A stretch of DNA of 64,000 nt from Gimesia chilikensis (GCF_008329715.1 NZ_VTSR01000032.1:372001-436000), one strand, 5' to 3'; numbered from the stretch's first letter, positions 27,255-36,839 are shown. Notes: a model not told the origin generated them from the sequence alone. Translations and numbers: made by a program.

Positions 27255-29573
27255 TTAGACGAATTCTTCTTCGTATTCTTCTTCGCCGTAGCCATCGTCG
27301 AAATCACTGGATTTCATGGCTTCCCACTCATCGATTGTGTACAGGACTTCACGTGCCTGGGAGCCATTGTACTCACCCACGATTCCGTCTTCTGCCATGT
27401 AATCGATCAGGCGGGCACCCCGACCATAGCCGACTCCGAGAGCCCGCTGCAGGAGAGAAACCGAACCACGACCTTCGCGGATGACGACTTCGACTGCTTC
27501 GTTGTAAAGGCTGTCTTCCTTGCGGTCCGAATCGCCGCCGCCGTTCTTCTTGGAGTTGGCAGAGGTGATCTGAGCCAGCTCGGGGCTGTATTCGGGTTCC
27601 ATATCGCTGAAGAAGTCAATCACGCGTTCGATTTCTTCATCGCTGACGTAGGCTCCCTGAGCACGGGTCAGTTTACTGGTTCCCGGAGCCAGATAGAGCA
27701 TGTCCCCGTTTCCGAGCAGGGCATCGGCACCGTTTTCATCCAGAACCACGCGGCTGTCACCACGGCTGGCTACCTGGAATGAAACGCGGGCAGGCAGGTT
27801 GGATTTGATCAGACCGGTGATAACGTCAACCGTTGGTTTCTGTGTGGCGAGAACCAGGTGAATTCCGACCGCACGCGATTTCTGAGCCAGGCGGATAATG
27901 TGTGCTTCCACATCTTTACCGGAGGTCATCATCATGTCGGCAATTTCATCGGCCACAATCACGATCGACGGCATTTTTTCGGGCATCTGCTGGGCTTCTT
28001 CTGAATCGGGATCGATGTCAGCCAGTTCCAGTACTTTTGCCTTACCGAGCTTGTTGAAGCTTTCAATGTTACGGGAGCCGCAACGGGCGAGCAGGTCATA
28101 ACGCTCTTCCATTTTGTCGACGGCCCAGGCCAGAACGGCTTCTGCTTTTTTCATATCGGTGATGACCGGATGCATCAGGTGCGGAATCCGTTTGTAACCG
28201 CTGAGTTCCACCATTTTGGGGTCGATCATCAGCATTTTGACTTCGTTGGGTGTCCGTGTCATCAAAAGTGAGAGAATCAAAGTGTTGAGACAGACACTCT
28301 TTCCAGTACCGGTTCGTCCTGCAATCAGCAGGTGAGGTAACTTGGCGAGGTCCGCAGTCAGTGGACGACCGCTGACATCTTTACCCATGAAGAGCGGGAT
28401 CCGGTTTTTGTCTGCATCATCCGCACAGGATTCAATGAGTTCACGCAGACGCACCATGACCTGTTTGTCATTCGGAACTTCCACACCAACGGTGTTTTTA
28501 CCGGGAATTGAAGGCACAACACGCACGGAAGGTACACGCAGGGCGACAGCCAGATCATTGGCCAGTGCGGTGACTTTAGCAACTCGCAAACCAGGTTTCA
28601 GATCCAGTTCGAACAAAGTGAGTACCGGTCCGGTATCGATTTCGGAGACCTGGATATCGAGTCCGAAGTCAGCGAAGGTGTTTTCCAGAATCTCGGCTGC
28701 TTCTTCTGCTTTTTTAGCCAGCAGTTCGAAAGGAAAGTTCTCTGCTTCTTCCAGCAGATCTAACCCGGGCAGCTCATACGAGCTGTTTTTTTTTTGCTCG
28801 ATCGGTTGCGTCTGACGGGCCAGTCGCAGTCCGGCAGGCGGATTGACTTTGATCGGCTTCCGCTTTTTCAGTTTTTTAGCTTTAGGAGCTGGTACTGGTT
28901 CCTCTTCTTCCTCATACTCTTCTTCGTCTTCTGCGACGATTTCCTCTTCCTCTTCGTATTCTTCCTCTTCTTCTTCAACTGCTTCGGCGTTTTCATCGAC
29001 TTCAGATGATTCGCGGCTGAAAGCTTTGAATGGGAATGCCAGGCAGGCAAACAGGATACGGACGGGAAGTGTGTCGGCAGTCAGTAACAGACCAGCAGCG
29101 CACATGGATGCGAGTAGAATTAGAGAACCGGCGAGAGAGAATTTAGCATTCAGCAGTGAATAGCCGAGTGCGCCGATATAACCACCACTGCCAATGAGAG
29201 GCGTAGCGTTATTTGTTCCAAGCAGGATCTGGCTACCAATACAGAGTGAAACGAGAATCAGAGCCAGACCGAACAGTTCGACCATAACTCCCGATGTCTC
29301 CTGGCGGGAGAACATTCGCATATCAACGACGACCAGAGCCAGAAAGATTCCCCAGGCACCGAGACCGAAGCAAGAGCGGAGCAGATGGGCGATATGTGCT
29401 CCCGTGGCACCACATAGATTTTGTGCAACTTCACGGACTGGGTAGACCAGTTGCGCAGGGGGATCAGCGGGATCGTAACTGAACAGGCTCAGTCCGAGAA
29501 AGACTGTTGCCGCCAGTAACCCCAGCGCTATCAGATCTGTTTTGAACCGTTGAACGTCGATCATTCTGATCAA
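27255..29573 (-). CDS. ftsK: DNA translocase FtsK/SpoIIIE
   Basis: 772 residues. Four membrane segments in the first 165 residues anchor it at the division septum. A glutamate-rich linker (about 195-235) followed by a Lys/Pro-rich stretch replaces the longer Pro/Gln linker of E. coli FtsK. The motor has the Walker A GRTGTGKS (419-426), MLMIDPKMVELSGY, VIVADEIADMMM and QKPTVDVITGLIKSN. The C-terminal gamma winged helix (LQRALGVGYGRGARLIDYMAEDG, split here by its own 20-residue core) reads KOPS-like polar sequences. An acidic tail YGEEEYEEEFV ends it. It moves chromosome ends to dif during division. It lies about 440 bases downstream of coaB and has its own terminator. Confidence 0.96.
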   Translation of the reverse strand: MIRMIDVQRFKTDLIALGLLAATVFLGLSLFSYDPADPPAQLVYPVREVAQNLCGATGAHIAHLLRSCFGLGAWGIFLALVVVDMRMFSRQETSGVMVELFGLALILVSLCIGSQILLGTNNATPLIGSGGYIGALGYSLLNAKFSLAGSLILLASMCAAGLLLTADTLPVRILFACLAFPFKAFSRESSEVDENAEAVEEEEEEYEEEEEIVAEDEEEYEEEEEPVPAPKAKKLKKRKPIKVNPPAGLRLARQTQPIEQKKNSSYELPGLDLLEEAENFPFELLAKKAEEAAEILENTFADFGLDIQVSEIDTGPVLTLFELDLKPGLRVAKVTALANDLAVALRVPSVRVVPSIPGKNTVGVEVPNDKQVMVRLRELIESCADDADKNRIPLFMGKDVSGRPLTADLAKLPHLLIAGRTGTGKSVCLNTLILSLLMTRTPNEVKMLMIDPKMVELSGYKRIPHLMHPVITDMKKAEAVLAWAVDKMEERYDLLARCGSRNIESFNKLGKAKVLELADIDPDSEEAQQMPEKMPSIVIVADEIADMMMTSGKDVEAHIIRLAQKSRAVGIHLVLATQKPTVDVITGLIKSNLPARVSFQVASRGDSRVVLDENGADALLGNGDMLYLAPGTSKLTRAQGAYVSDEEIERVIDFFSDMEPEYSPELAQITSANSKKNGGGDSDRKEDSLYNEAVEVVIREGRGSVSLLQRALGVGYGRGARLIDYMAEDGIVGEYNGSQAREVLYTIDEWEAMKSSDFDDGYGEEEYEEEFV

Positions 29574-30014
29574 CCCGCAATTCTATGTTGAAAACTTCAG
29601 TAGGGTATTCCAAAAGGGAATCAACGGCGCGCAAAGTGAGCGCCAGAATTATCAGTCGTTTCTTTTTGTAGTGGGGAGAATTCAGGAGAAGAAAAAATGA
29701 TTCCCGTCTGCGATTAAACCCAAGAACATCAACAGACGGGAACATTTTCACGACTAGTGTCTCAATGAGAGGATCACTGAGACGTACCAAACACAAATAT
29801 TTGATTCTGCTATAAGTTGATTTCCTTAACTACTCAAACCTAGCACACGAACCGGGGGCGTGTCGGAAAAAGTCAACAAAGAGTCGATTCTTTTCATCAT
29901 CCGTACTGCAGCCTGTTCGGGTTAGTGCAGTCAGCGGAAGTGGTGGAGTCACCCTGAACCGGTTGTGACAGTTTTACCGGTTATGAGTTTGAGAAGGGGT
30001 GAGGGAGACGAGCA
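29574..30014. other. Intergenic region between coaB and ftsK
   Basis: 441 bases without a convincing gene. It contains the possible terminator at 29685-29742 and a second inverted repeat GTCTCA (29759-29764) / TGAGAC (29778-29783). An overlapping minus-strand frame (29464-29796) runs into ftsK in another phase and looks like chance. Confidence 0.5.
29685..29742 (-). terminator. Possible terminator of the tpiA-coaB operon
   Basis: TTCCCGTCTG (29701-29710) and CAGACGGGAA (29733-29742) form a perfect 10-bp stem with a 22-base loop. On the minus strand it is followed by TCATTTTTTCTTC. The long loop and the 270-base distance from coaB lower the confidence. It could instead be an attenuator in the ftsK leader. 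Confidence 0.45.
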
Positions 30015-30641
30015 TCAGCCTCGGGCGATGTGTGCCTGGATCCAGGCAATGAGTTCGCGAGCCACGCTCGCTTTGGGGCCGGAATAGGTGGCGACGGTCT
30101 CCTGGCTCTGATCGATGACTTCCACAAAGTTGTCAGCAGAGCCGATCGCGCTCACACGGTTCAGGACGATCGCGTCACATTTCTTACTGTAGAGTTTACG
30201 GACTGCGTTGAATCGGGCGTCCTGTGATTCCAGGGCAAAGCCCATTACCCAGCGATCTCCTTTTTGAGTCCCCAGTTCAGCGAGTACGTCGATGGTTTCC
30301 ACCAGTTCGAGCGTGATCGCCTCTCCGGTTTTGGCGATTTTTCCGGGTTTGCGGGTTTTGATGCGATAGTCGCAGACCGCTGCGGTGCCGATCACACCAT
30401 CACAGTCTTTGAAGAGTTGTTCGCACTGGGAGTACATCTCGTCGGTTGTCTCGACCTGATACAGCTCACAGCCTTCGGGTGCGGGGATGGTGACCGGTCC
30501 TGAAACCAGGGCGACTTCATGACCTGCCTCCAGGGCAGCCCGGGCGAGTTCGTATCCCATCTGTCCGCTGCTGGCATTCGAAAGATAGCGGACATCGTCC
30601 AGATATTCGCGAGTAGGACCTGCTGTGATGAGAATTCGCAT
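30015..30641 (-). CDS. coaB: Phosphopantothenate-cysteine ligase (stand-alone CoaB)
   Basis: About 208 residues from the internal start MRILITAGPTREYLDDVRYL; a start five codons upstream (30656) is also open. It couples 4'-phosphopantothenate to cysteine in coenzyme A synthesis. Motifs are ITAGPTREYLD, SNASSGQMGYELARAA, AAVCDYR, KI-x-K (GKIAKTGE) and GFALESQD. In many bacteria this domain is fused to CoaC as CoaBC; here the two are separate, adjacent genes. Together with panD (52341) the window contains three genes of pantothenate/CoA synthesis. Confidence 0.9.
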   Translation of the reverse strand: MRILITAGPTREYLDDVRYLSNASSGQMGYELARAALEAGHEVALVSGPVTIPAPEGCELYQVETTDEMYSQCEQLFKDCDGVIGTAAVCDYRIKTRKPGKIAKTGEAITLELVETIDVLAELGTQKGDRWVMGFALESQDARFNAVRKLYSKKCDAIVLNRVSAIGSADNFVEVIDQSQETVATYSGPKASVARELIAWIQAHIARG

Positions 30642-30690
30642 GGAGATGGTTCGCATTCAGGGAGCTGCAGCCGTGCCTGGCTGGTCAAAC

Positions 30691-31230
30691 TCAGCCGAGT
30701 AATTCCTCAATCTGTTTTAAGATATCCGCGGGCTCAGCCATGCGTCCTTTGCCGACGATACCACAACTCAGCCAGCCTTCACCCGGATCGACAATCTGGA
30801 TTCCATCTTCTTGAATCTGGGCTATATTCCGTTGCACGGAAGGCTTGGCCCACATATCAGCATTCATCGCGGGGGCGAGCAGGATGGGGGCGGTACAGGT
30901 GAGGGTCAGGGTGGAGAGCAGATCATCGGCGAAGCCATGCGCAATTTGTGCGATTACGTTGGCAGTCGCAGGGGCGATCACGAACAGTTCGGCCCGTCGG
31001 GCCAGACCAATGTGCTCGCCCTGGAAATGCTCCTGAGGCGTGAAGCTGCCCTGGTAAACAGGGCGTCCTGTGAGTGCTTCAAACGTGGTGGGACCGATAA
31101 ACTTCTGGGCCGCCTGTGTCATGACAACACTGACGGCGGCCCCTTTCTGGACCAGTTTACTGGTGAGATCGGCCGTTTTATAAGCGGCGATCCCTCCCGA
31201 GACACCAATGAGAATTTCCCGCCCCTGCAT
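30691..31230 (-). CDS. coaC: Phosphopantothenoylcysteine decarboxylase (stand-alone CoaC)
   Basis: 179 residues; an FMN-binding flavoprotein (HFCD family) that decarboxylates phosphopantothenoylcysteine. The start [21 protein letters not shown] is the flavin-fold signature, and APAMNADMW is the substrate-recognition motif; [20 protein letters not shown] carries the catalytic-site His expected in the family. CoaB follows after about 50 bases and rpoZ precedes by 37 bases. Confidence 0.93.
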   Translation of the reverse strand: MQGREILIGVSGGIAAYKTADLTSKLVQKGAAVSVVMTQAAQKFIGPTTFEALTGRPVYQGSFTPQEHFQGEHIGLARRAELFVIAPATANVIAQIAHGFADDLLSTLTLTCTAPILLAPAMNADMWAKPSVQRNIAQIQEDGIQIVDPGEGWLSCGIVGKGRMAEPADILKQIEELLG

Positions 31231-31267
31231 GATTAGAATCCTGTCAGGAATCGTTCTGGTCTAAGAA

Positions 31268-31546
31268 TTAGACCAGATCTTCGAGAGTCGGGCCAGCGTC
31301 GTCGTACTCGAGTTCTTCGAGTGGGCTGCCATCATCGTTGATAGCGACTTCGCCTGACTGGTCGAGGTAGATTTTGTCTTCCATGATTTCCTTAACCACG
31401 ATTTCCATGTGGTTCTTGGTCTGCATTTCCACCAAGGGACGTGCGCCCCGATTAAGGGCGACAATCCGTTTTTGAATCAATGAAGACAGTTTGAAACGAC
31501 CGCCGACTTTGTTGACGATTTCTTCTTCTTTAAATTCTTCCAGCAT
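31268..31546 (-). CDS. rpoZ: RNA polymerase omega subunit
   Basis: 92 residues. It has the omega-family core with [23 protein letters not shown], which binds the beta-prime subunit and aids RNA polymerase assembly. The acidic C-terminus ([20 protein letters not shown]) is normal for the family. Its start overlaps the end of gmk by 17 bases. The order gmk-rpoZ-coaC is widespread in bacteria and supports the call. Confidence 0.9.
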   Translation of the reverse strand: MLEEFKEEEIVNKVGGRFKLSSLIQKRIVALNRGARPLVEMQTKNHMEIVVKEIMEDKIYLDQSGEVAINDDGSPLEELEYDDAGPTLEDLV

Positions 31547-32162
31547 TAAGTTCTTGCTCCCGTTGTTTCAGGATGGTGCCGATTTCAGCAACGGCTCGAT
31601 CCAAGTCGTCATTGTAAATAATATGCTTATAATGTCCGGCTAGTGCCAGTTCCAAGCGAATGGTATTCAGCCGTTTTTGGATGACATCTTCCGACTCGGT
31701 GCCTCTAGTTCGAAGCCGTTTCTCATATTCTTCTTCAGAGGTGGTCCGAACGAAGATAGTAATTGCTTGATCAAATCGCTTACTATTATTGAATTGCTCA
31801 ATTAGTTTGAGTGCGCCCTGAACATCGATTTCCAGAAAAGGCCAGCCCCCTTCCTGTTCGGCGCGAGCTACCTCTGATTTTAACGTTCCGTACCAGTATC
31901 CCAACCCATGTACCTGCTCACATTCGAGGAATTCGTCATTTTTCTGACGTTCTTCGAACTCTTCCTGAGTCAGGAAATAGTAGTCTTCGCCGTCCACTTC
32001 CCCTTTGCGGCGGGGGCGGGTGGTGGCGGAGATCGCCTTGATCAGTTTGACCGGAGACTCCTGCATCAACCGGTTCACGATCGTGGTTTTTCCACTGGCT
32101 GTGGGGCCGGAAAGGACCACGATCGGTGTATCTGGATGAAGATTGTCAGAGGATGCGGACAC
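31530..32162 (-). CDS. gmk: Guanylate kinase
   Basis: 210 residues; phosphorylates GMP to GDP. The P-loop is [20 protein letters not shown]-binding residues fall in [19 protein letters not shown] and [16 protein letters not shown]. The lid and C-terminal helices follow ([21 protein letters not shown]). It overlaps rpoZ by 17 bases, and yicC lies 67 bases upstream. Confidence 0.96.
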   Translation of the reverse strand: MSASSDNLHPDTPIVVLSGPTASGKTTIVNRLMQESPVKLIKAISATTRPRRKGEVDGEDYYFLTQEEFEERQKNDEFLECEQVHGLGYWYGTLKSEVARAEQEGGWPFLEIDVQGALKLIEQFNNSKRFDQAITIFVRTTSEEEYEKRLRTRGTESEDVIQKRLNTIRLELALAGHYKHIIYNDDLDRAVAEIGTILKQREQELNAGRI

Positions 32163-32229
32163 GTCTGCTGGCTCCGGGATTCAGGAGATTGGTCTGAAGG
32201 TTTCAGGTCTGAAGAATAGTATACCGGTT

Positions 32230-33114
32230 TTATTCTACGTTCTGGACGTTTTCTCTGATTTTTTCAACGGCCAGTTTCATCTCGATCACAGCGTGTGAAA
32301 TTTCCACATCATTGGCTTTAGAGCCGATCGTATTGATTTCGCGAAACATTTCCTGAACCAGAAACTCAAGTTTTTTCCCCTGTGAGGTTTCACTGTTCAG
32401 AATGGTGTCAAACTGCTCCAGGTGGCAGGTGAGTCGGCTGATCTCTTCGTTGATATCACAGCGGTCGGCAAACAGGCTCACTTCCCGGATCAGGCTGTCC
32501 GGATCCAGTTCGACTTCCTGATCTTTGAGTAAATCGGTCAATCGCTGATACAGGCGGTCGCGATAGCTGGTGACGACCTGAGGCGCTTTCTGTTTGACCG
32601 TTTCCAGTTGTTCGCCGATCGTCTTGTTGCTGGACTGCAGGTCTGCCTGGGCAGATTCGCCTTCTTTCTGGCGAAACTCGGTCAGCTCGACAAGAGCCCC
32701 CTTGATTGCCTCTTCGATCAGGGGCCAGTCCGATTCGGGAGTGTGCGTGCGTGAATCATTATCGATCACAGCGCCAGGCAGAGTGAGCAGTCTGTCGAGA
32801 CTGTCCGGCAGGGGAAGATGGCATTCCTCTGTCAGCTTTTTGAGCTGCTCCCAGTACTGCTGGACTACCTGATCGTCGAGCAGGTAGTCGCTTTTTCGGT
32901 TCAGGTGATCGATTCGCAGCGTCAGATTCACAGTGCCTCGCGTAATGGCACTGCGTAACAGTTTTTCGATCTGGCTGCCCAGCTTGGCATAGAAGTCGGG
33001 GTAGCGGGTCGAAATTTTCAGGTATCGGTTATTGACAGTTCGTATTTCAGCCTGGACCGACAGGCGGTCATTTTCGGCGGTCGAACTTCCAAAACCAGTC
33101 ATGCCCAGCAGCAC
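32230..33114 (-). CDS. YicC/YloC-family endoribonuclease
   Basis: 294 residues. The N-terminal YicC domain begins MTGFGSS (residue 5; the start may be 33102 instead of 33114) and contains EIRTVNNRYLKISTRYPD. The C-terminal DUF1732 domain ends with KLEFLVQEMFREINTIGSKA and EMKLAVEKIRENVQNVE. E. coli YicC has been shown to cleave certain RNAs. The yicC-gmk-rpoZ order is conserved in many bacteria. Confidence 0.93.
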   Translation of the reverse strand: MLLGMTGFGSSTAENDRLSVQAEIRTVNNRYLKISTRYPDFYAKLGSQIEKLLRSAITRGTVNLTLRIDHLNRKSDYLLDDQVVQQYWEQLKKLTEECHLPLPDSLDRLLTLPGAVIDNDSRTHTPESDWPLIEEAIKGALVELTEFRQKEGESAQADLQSSNKTIGEQLETVKQKAPQVVTSYRDRLYQRLTDLLKDQEVELDPDSLIREVSLFADRCDINEEISRLTCHLEQFDTILNSETSQGKKLEFLVQEMFREINTIGSKANDVEISHAVIEMKLAVEKIRENVQNVE

Positions 33115-33181
33115 AACACACTCTTTTCTGATATACAGGAATCGATGAGGTTACAGGAAACAGTCTCAGATCTCTGAAGAA

Positions 33182-33775
33182 CTATTCCGACTTAGGCTCT
33201 GTGGCAGGCTTTCCTGTTTCAGCAGGTGTTTCCGGTTTCTTCTCGGGAGCCGGTTTGGTTTCAGCAGACTTGGCTGAATCCGTTTTGGGTTCCGACTTGG
33301 TTGCTTCCTCTGTGGGCTTGGCAGCTTTATCTGCAGCGGGCTTCGGTTCCGCTTCAGGTTTGGCGGGTGCTTCCGGAATATTGGTATTGAATTCCGACTT
33401 GGTATCTTCCTCAGCGGTAGCGGCTTCTGCGTCTTTTTCGGTCTTGTCGTTATTGACCATTTCCGGATCTTCCGGAGTCACAGCAGCGCCACCTTTGTAT
33501 TTGCTGTTGGAGCTGGCGCGGGTGACGATCCCTGACACACCGGAAAGAATTACCCAGATGACTGCCATCACAATGGTGATTTTGGTGAAGACATCGCCGG
33601 CTTTGGTACCCAGGGCGCTCTGGCCGCCTGCGCCACCGAAAGCTCCTGCCAGTCCACCGCCGCGACCCTTCTGCAGCAGGATAATGATGATCAGCATGAC
33701 TCCGAAGAACATCAGCAGTGTCATCAAGAGGGTTGCAGGATCCGTGATGGCATCCAGAAAAGAAGCAAGAATCAT
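33182..33775 (-). CDS. secG: Preprotein translocase subunit SecG with long polar tail
   Basis: 197 residues. The SecG core is residues 1-90: two membrane spans (about 13-34 and 64-83) around the conserved [24 protein letters not shown] loop ([15 protein letters not shown]...). Usual SecG is 75-115 residues; the last 105 here are a low-complexity Lys/Glu/Pro/Ala tail with repeated [13 protein letters not shown] units. In the standard topology this tail would be periplasmic. It supports SecA-driven export. It lies between tpiA and yicC in a minus-strand operon. Confidence 0.9.
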   Translation of the reverse strand: MILASFLDAITDPATLLMTLLMFFGVMLIIIILLQKGRGGGLAGAFGGAGGQSALGTKAGDVFTKITIVMAVIWVILSGVSGIVTRASSNSKYKGGAAVTPEDPEMVNNDKTEKDAEAATAEEDTKSEFNTNIPEAPAKPEAEPKPAADKAAKPTEEATKSEPKTDSAKSAETKPAPEKKPETPAETGKPATEPKSE

Positions 33776-33929
33776 TGTTTCATCCTAGGGGTAATAATGT
33801 TCTGTGAACGTATTTATACAGACCGGCTGTCGCTCAGACAGATTGGCTGAATCATACAGTAATCGAATACGATCTGTAAATCGTATCTATAGCTTGAGCT
33901 GCAGCGATTTCGAATAAAATGGCCTGTTT

Positions 33930-34703
33930 TCAGCTGGCGGCCAGTCCTGCGGCAGCCTGAATGATGGGAATGAACAGCTCTGGCTTGAGGCTGGCTCCCC
34001 CCACCAGGGCGCCATCGACGTTTTCCTGCGAGAGCAGTTCCTGGGCGTTGTCCGGTTTGACACTGCCGCCATACAGAATGCGTGTCGCATCTGAGATTTC
34101 GGCAGAATACTTGTCTTTCAGCCAGTTACGCAGGTACTGATGTGCTGCTTCTGCCTGGTCAGGAGTGGCGGTCAGGCCGGTTCCAATTGCCCAGACCGGT
34201 TCGTAGGCGATCACAATCTGATCGAAGGCTGAAGCATCGACTCCGTCGAGTCCACCGGTCATCTGCGTATCGAGGACAGCTTCTGTCTGATCGGCTTCCC
34301 GCTCGCTCTGCAGTTCACCAACGCACAGAATCACCTGCAGACCGGAGGCCAGGGCTTTTTTCACCTTGAGGTTTATGTCCGCGTCAGTTTCTTTGAGGAT
34401 ATGGCGGCGTTCGCTGTGTCCCAGGATCACGGAGCGACAGCCGATGTCTGTCAGCATCTCGGTTGCTGTTTCACCGGTAAAAGCGCCGGGAGCTTCGTGG
34501 TAGCAGTTCTGAGCTCCAAATCCGACACCCGAGCCGTTAACCACATCGCCGATCGAAGTCAGGTAAGGGAAGGGGGGGCAGACCAGTACTTCGACCCCTG
34601 GATTTTCAGCAGGAACTTCTGCGACCAGTGCCTGGGCCAGCTGAGTGCCCGATTCTCTGGTGGTGTTCATTTTCCAGTTACCGGCAACGAGATAACGACG
34701 CAT
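33930..34703 (-). CDS. tpiA: Triosephosphate isomerase
   Basis: 257 residues, a TIM barrel that interconverts dihydroxyacetone phosphate and glyceraldehyde-3-phosphate. Catalytic residues are visible in VAGNWKMN (Lys), ILGHSERR (His) and [12 protein letters not shown] (Glu), and the phosphate grip in [11 protein letters not shown]. The length is normal. It heads the tpiA-secG-yicC-gmk-rpoZ-coaC-coaB run. Confidence 0.97.
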   Translation of the reverse strand: MRRYLVAGNWKMNTTRESGTQLAQALVAEVPAENPGVEVLVCPPFPYLTSIGDVVNGSGVGFGAQNCYHEAPGAFTGETATEMLTDIGCRSVILGHSERRHILKETDADINLKVKKALASGLQVILCVGELQSEREADQTEAVLDTQMTGGLDGVDASAFDQIVIAYEPVWAIGTGLTATPDQAEAAHQYLRNWLKDKYSAEISDATRILYGGSVKPDNAQELLSQENVDGALVGGASLKPELFIPIIQAAAGLAAS

Positions 34704-34987
34704 GATAGATCCTGTATATTATCTAGAAATAGTGGGTAGAGGCTCGACTCAAAATCGGAACCCGCCAGGCGGGTATTGCGGGAAGATCGGAGCGAGAAAT
34801 CAGTCGAATGCAAGTGAAAGCTGAAATTCGAACAATACCAGCTTCCTCGGTGTGCTGGATAAGGTATTGAGTCCGGGCGACTGATTCAAGGAATCTCGCG
34901 CAAAATCCTGAAATGCAGCCTGTTTTGGCAGAATAATGCTGGTAAACGGGCGCCGCTGAGGCTCAATCACTTATTCCGGGGGCCGAT

Positions 34988-36151
34988 TTACTCCAGAATG
35001 CCACTTCTGGGGTAGGAGCCCATGGTTTCGAGTCGCACGACCTTCTTGGACAAATCATTCAGCGTGCGCTTGATATGGGGCTCTTCTACGTGCCCTTCAA
35101 AATCAATGAAGAACAGGTAGCCTGGCTCTTCACCACGCAGGGGGAAGGATTCGATCCAGGTCAGATTGATTTTGTTTTTCTTGAAGATCTGCAGGGTGTC
35201 TGCCAGGGAGCCGGCTTTGTGTGCAATCTGGACCAGAATCGCAGTGCGGTCTTTACCCGTTGGTTCACAGACCTCTTCACCAATCACGGCGAAACGGGTT
35301 ACATTGTTGGCGTTGTCTTCAATCCCTTCCACGATGATCTGCAGATCGTATTCGACCGATGCCTGGTGGCTGGCGACCGCTGCGGCACCGGGTTTGGTGG
35401 CAGCCAGCTGGGCTGCGGTCGAGGTGCTGGTCACTTCGTGCAGGTGAGCCTGTGGCATGTTTCGGGAAAGCCATTCACGGCACTGCGAGAGGGCCTGAGG
35501 TTTGCTGTAAATTTCCGTGATTTCACTGCGTTCGCAGCGTGCCAGCAGATTATGGTGTACTGCAATCAGGACTTCACCGCAGATCCGCAGCGGAAGGCGG
35601 GTGAACATGTCCAGGGTATCAACGACGCGGCCGTCGGTGCTGTTTTCAATGGGGACAACGCCAAATTCGGTGTTCCCGCGATTGACCTCTTCAAATACGG
35701 ATCCGATGGTGTTGACCGGCACCATGTCGGCCTCTTCGCCGAAACGTTCCAGGGCTGCCAGGTGCGTGTAGCTGTAAGCAGGGCCCAGGTAGGCGACGCG
35801 TTGTGGGTGAATCTGTCGACGGGCGGAACTGAGGATCTGCCGGAAGACGCCGCGGATGGACGCATTGGTCATGGGACCGGGCGCATTGAGTTTTTCGATG
35901 GTCTCGCGAAGCTCTTCATCCGACTTGGGATCGAACATTGCCTTGCGCGGTTCCGGATCGGATTTGATCTGTTTGACCGTCATTGAGCAGCGTTTGTTGA
36001 CCAGCTTGATGATTTCGCGATCGATCTTTTTTAGTTCAGACTGGATCGATGCGGGGCTGCTTTTGCTGGTCTTGCGAACAACTTTTTTCTGGGGAGCTGA
36101 CTTCGGTTTAGTCACGGAAGCTCGCTTTTTCACCGCTTTTTTCTTGGCCAT
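34988..36151 (-). CDS. pheA: Bifunctional chorismate mutase/prephenate dehydratase (P-protein)
   Basis: 387 residues. A Lys-rich low-complexity leader (1-32) precedes a chorismate-mutase helix domain (about 33-115: [20 protein letters not shown], then an arginine-rich closing helix). The prephenate dehydratase domain starts at [20 protein letters not shown]; it has [17 protein letters not shown] and the catalytic TRF motif [14 protein letters not shown]-terminal ACT domain ([20 protein letters not shown]) should mediate phenylalanine feedback. The enzyme makes phenylpyruvate for phenylalanine synthesis. The basic leader is unusual for the family. 284 bases separate it from tpiA downstream. 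Confidence 0.94.
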   Translation of the reverse strand: MAKKKAVKKRASVTKPKSAPQKKVVRKTSKSSPASIQSELKKIDREIIKLVNKRCSMTVKQIKSDPEPRKAMFDPKSDEELRETIEKLNAPGPMTNASIRGVFRQILSSARRQIHPQRVAYLGPAYSYTHLAALERFGEEADMVPVNTIGSVFEEVNRGNTEFGVVPIENSTDGRVVDTLDMFTRLPLRICGEVLIAVHHNLLARCERSEITEIYSKPQALSQCREWLSRNMPQAHLHEVTSTSTAAQLAATKPGAAAVASHQASVEYDLQIIVEGIEDNANNVTRFAVIGEEVCEPTGKDRTAILVQIAHKAGSLADTLQIFKKNKINLTWIESFPLRGEEPGYLFFIDFEGHVEEPHIKRTLNDLSKKVVRLETMGSYPRSGILE

Positions 36152-36523
36152 CGGAATCTTTCAGGATGTGAGTCTCGTTTCTGTCTCTCAGAAAATGAAC
36201 CGCAGCCAGATCACAGCCTTCCTGGATGTGTGGTCGATGCTCACTGCCAGTTTCACTATGGAATTTCAATCCCTTAAGAATTTCTTAACTCGAGGTTTCT
36301 CCCGAGTGCCTTCCTTGAAAAGACTATCTAAGGATTTGTAAAATAATCAGTTAGATAGATCGAGGCAGGCACACGTGAAGGACGTTTTGTCCATTGCTTG
36401 AGCAGAGGACAGAGTAGTCTTCAATTGTTCTAGTTTGTACCGCCGTATCTGGGGACTGTCAAGCGGTTGAGCCTTGCGTGTGAACTGTTTAGCCCTTATT
36501 TCAGCGGTCCGGTGTCAGAGACT

Positions 36524-36542
36524 GCCAAAATGTCATTTTGGC
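36524..36542. promoter_or_regulatory. Perfect 19-bp palindrome, candidate enhancer site
   Basis: GCCAAAATG-T-CATTTTGGC is a perfect 9-bp inverted repeat around one base. It lies about 150 bp upstream of the sigma-54 promoter of dnaK, the usual place for an upstream activator site bound by an enhancer-binding protein. Its identity is inferred from position and symmetry only; it could also be a repressor operator. Confidence 0.5.
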
Positions 36543-36678
36543 CGTGGCGGGCTTGACTCGGGGCTGGTGTCAATATGGCAGTATTGCTGCCTGTCTGCTA
36601 GATTTTCGGTAAGTACGACGTCCTGTAAGGTTATTCATATAAATATCTTACGTTAAACGATCTCAGTCGGGGATCTGT

Positions 36679-36694
36679 TGGCACGGTCCTTGCA
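36679..36694 (+). promoter_or_regulatory. Sigma-54 (-24/-12) promoter upstream of dnaK
   Basis: TGGCACGGTCCTTGCA matches the consensus TGGCACG-N4-TTGCW at every defined base, with GG (36680-36681) and GC (36692-36693) exactly 10 bases apart. Transcription would start near 36705, about 135 bases before the dnaK ATG. Confidence 0.75.
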
Positions 36695-36839
36695 TACAGT
36701 GTCAACTGTCCCGTAATTGGGCTGAATTAAATCAAAATGGAAAACAAGCCCTGATCGATGTTTCATTTACGGCCATTATGAGGGGCTTTGAATCAGTCAT
36801 CGATCTGCAATCTCGATATAGAAAGAGGGGAAACTCAAA

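Larger units (their letters stand above)
36152..36839. other. Divergent intergenic region between pheA and dnaK
   Basis: 688 bases without a convincing gene. From left to right it holds the 19-bp palindrome (36524-36542), overlapping inverted repeats GGCAG-TATTG-CTGCC (36577-36591) and CAATA...TATTG, the sigma-54 promoter (36679-36694), and ACAGT-GTCA-ACTGT (36696-36709) over the expected start of transcription. No CIRCE repeat (TTAGCACTC-N9-GAGTGCTAA) was seen. Confidence 0.6.

Noticed and set aside
36577-36591. Second sigma-54-like site TGGCAGTATTGCT before dnaK
   Set aside because: The GG and GC are only 7 bases apart; it is better read as an inverted repeat.
36152-36839. CIRCE element for HrcA before dnaK
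   Set aside because: No TTAGCACTC / GAGTGCTAA pair in either orientation.
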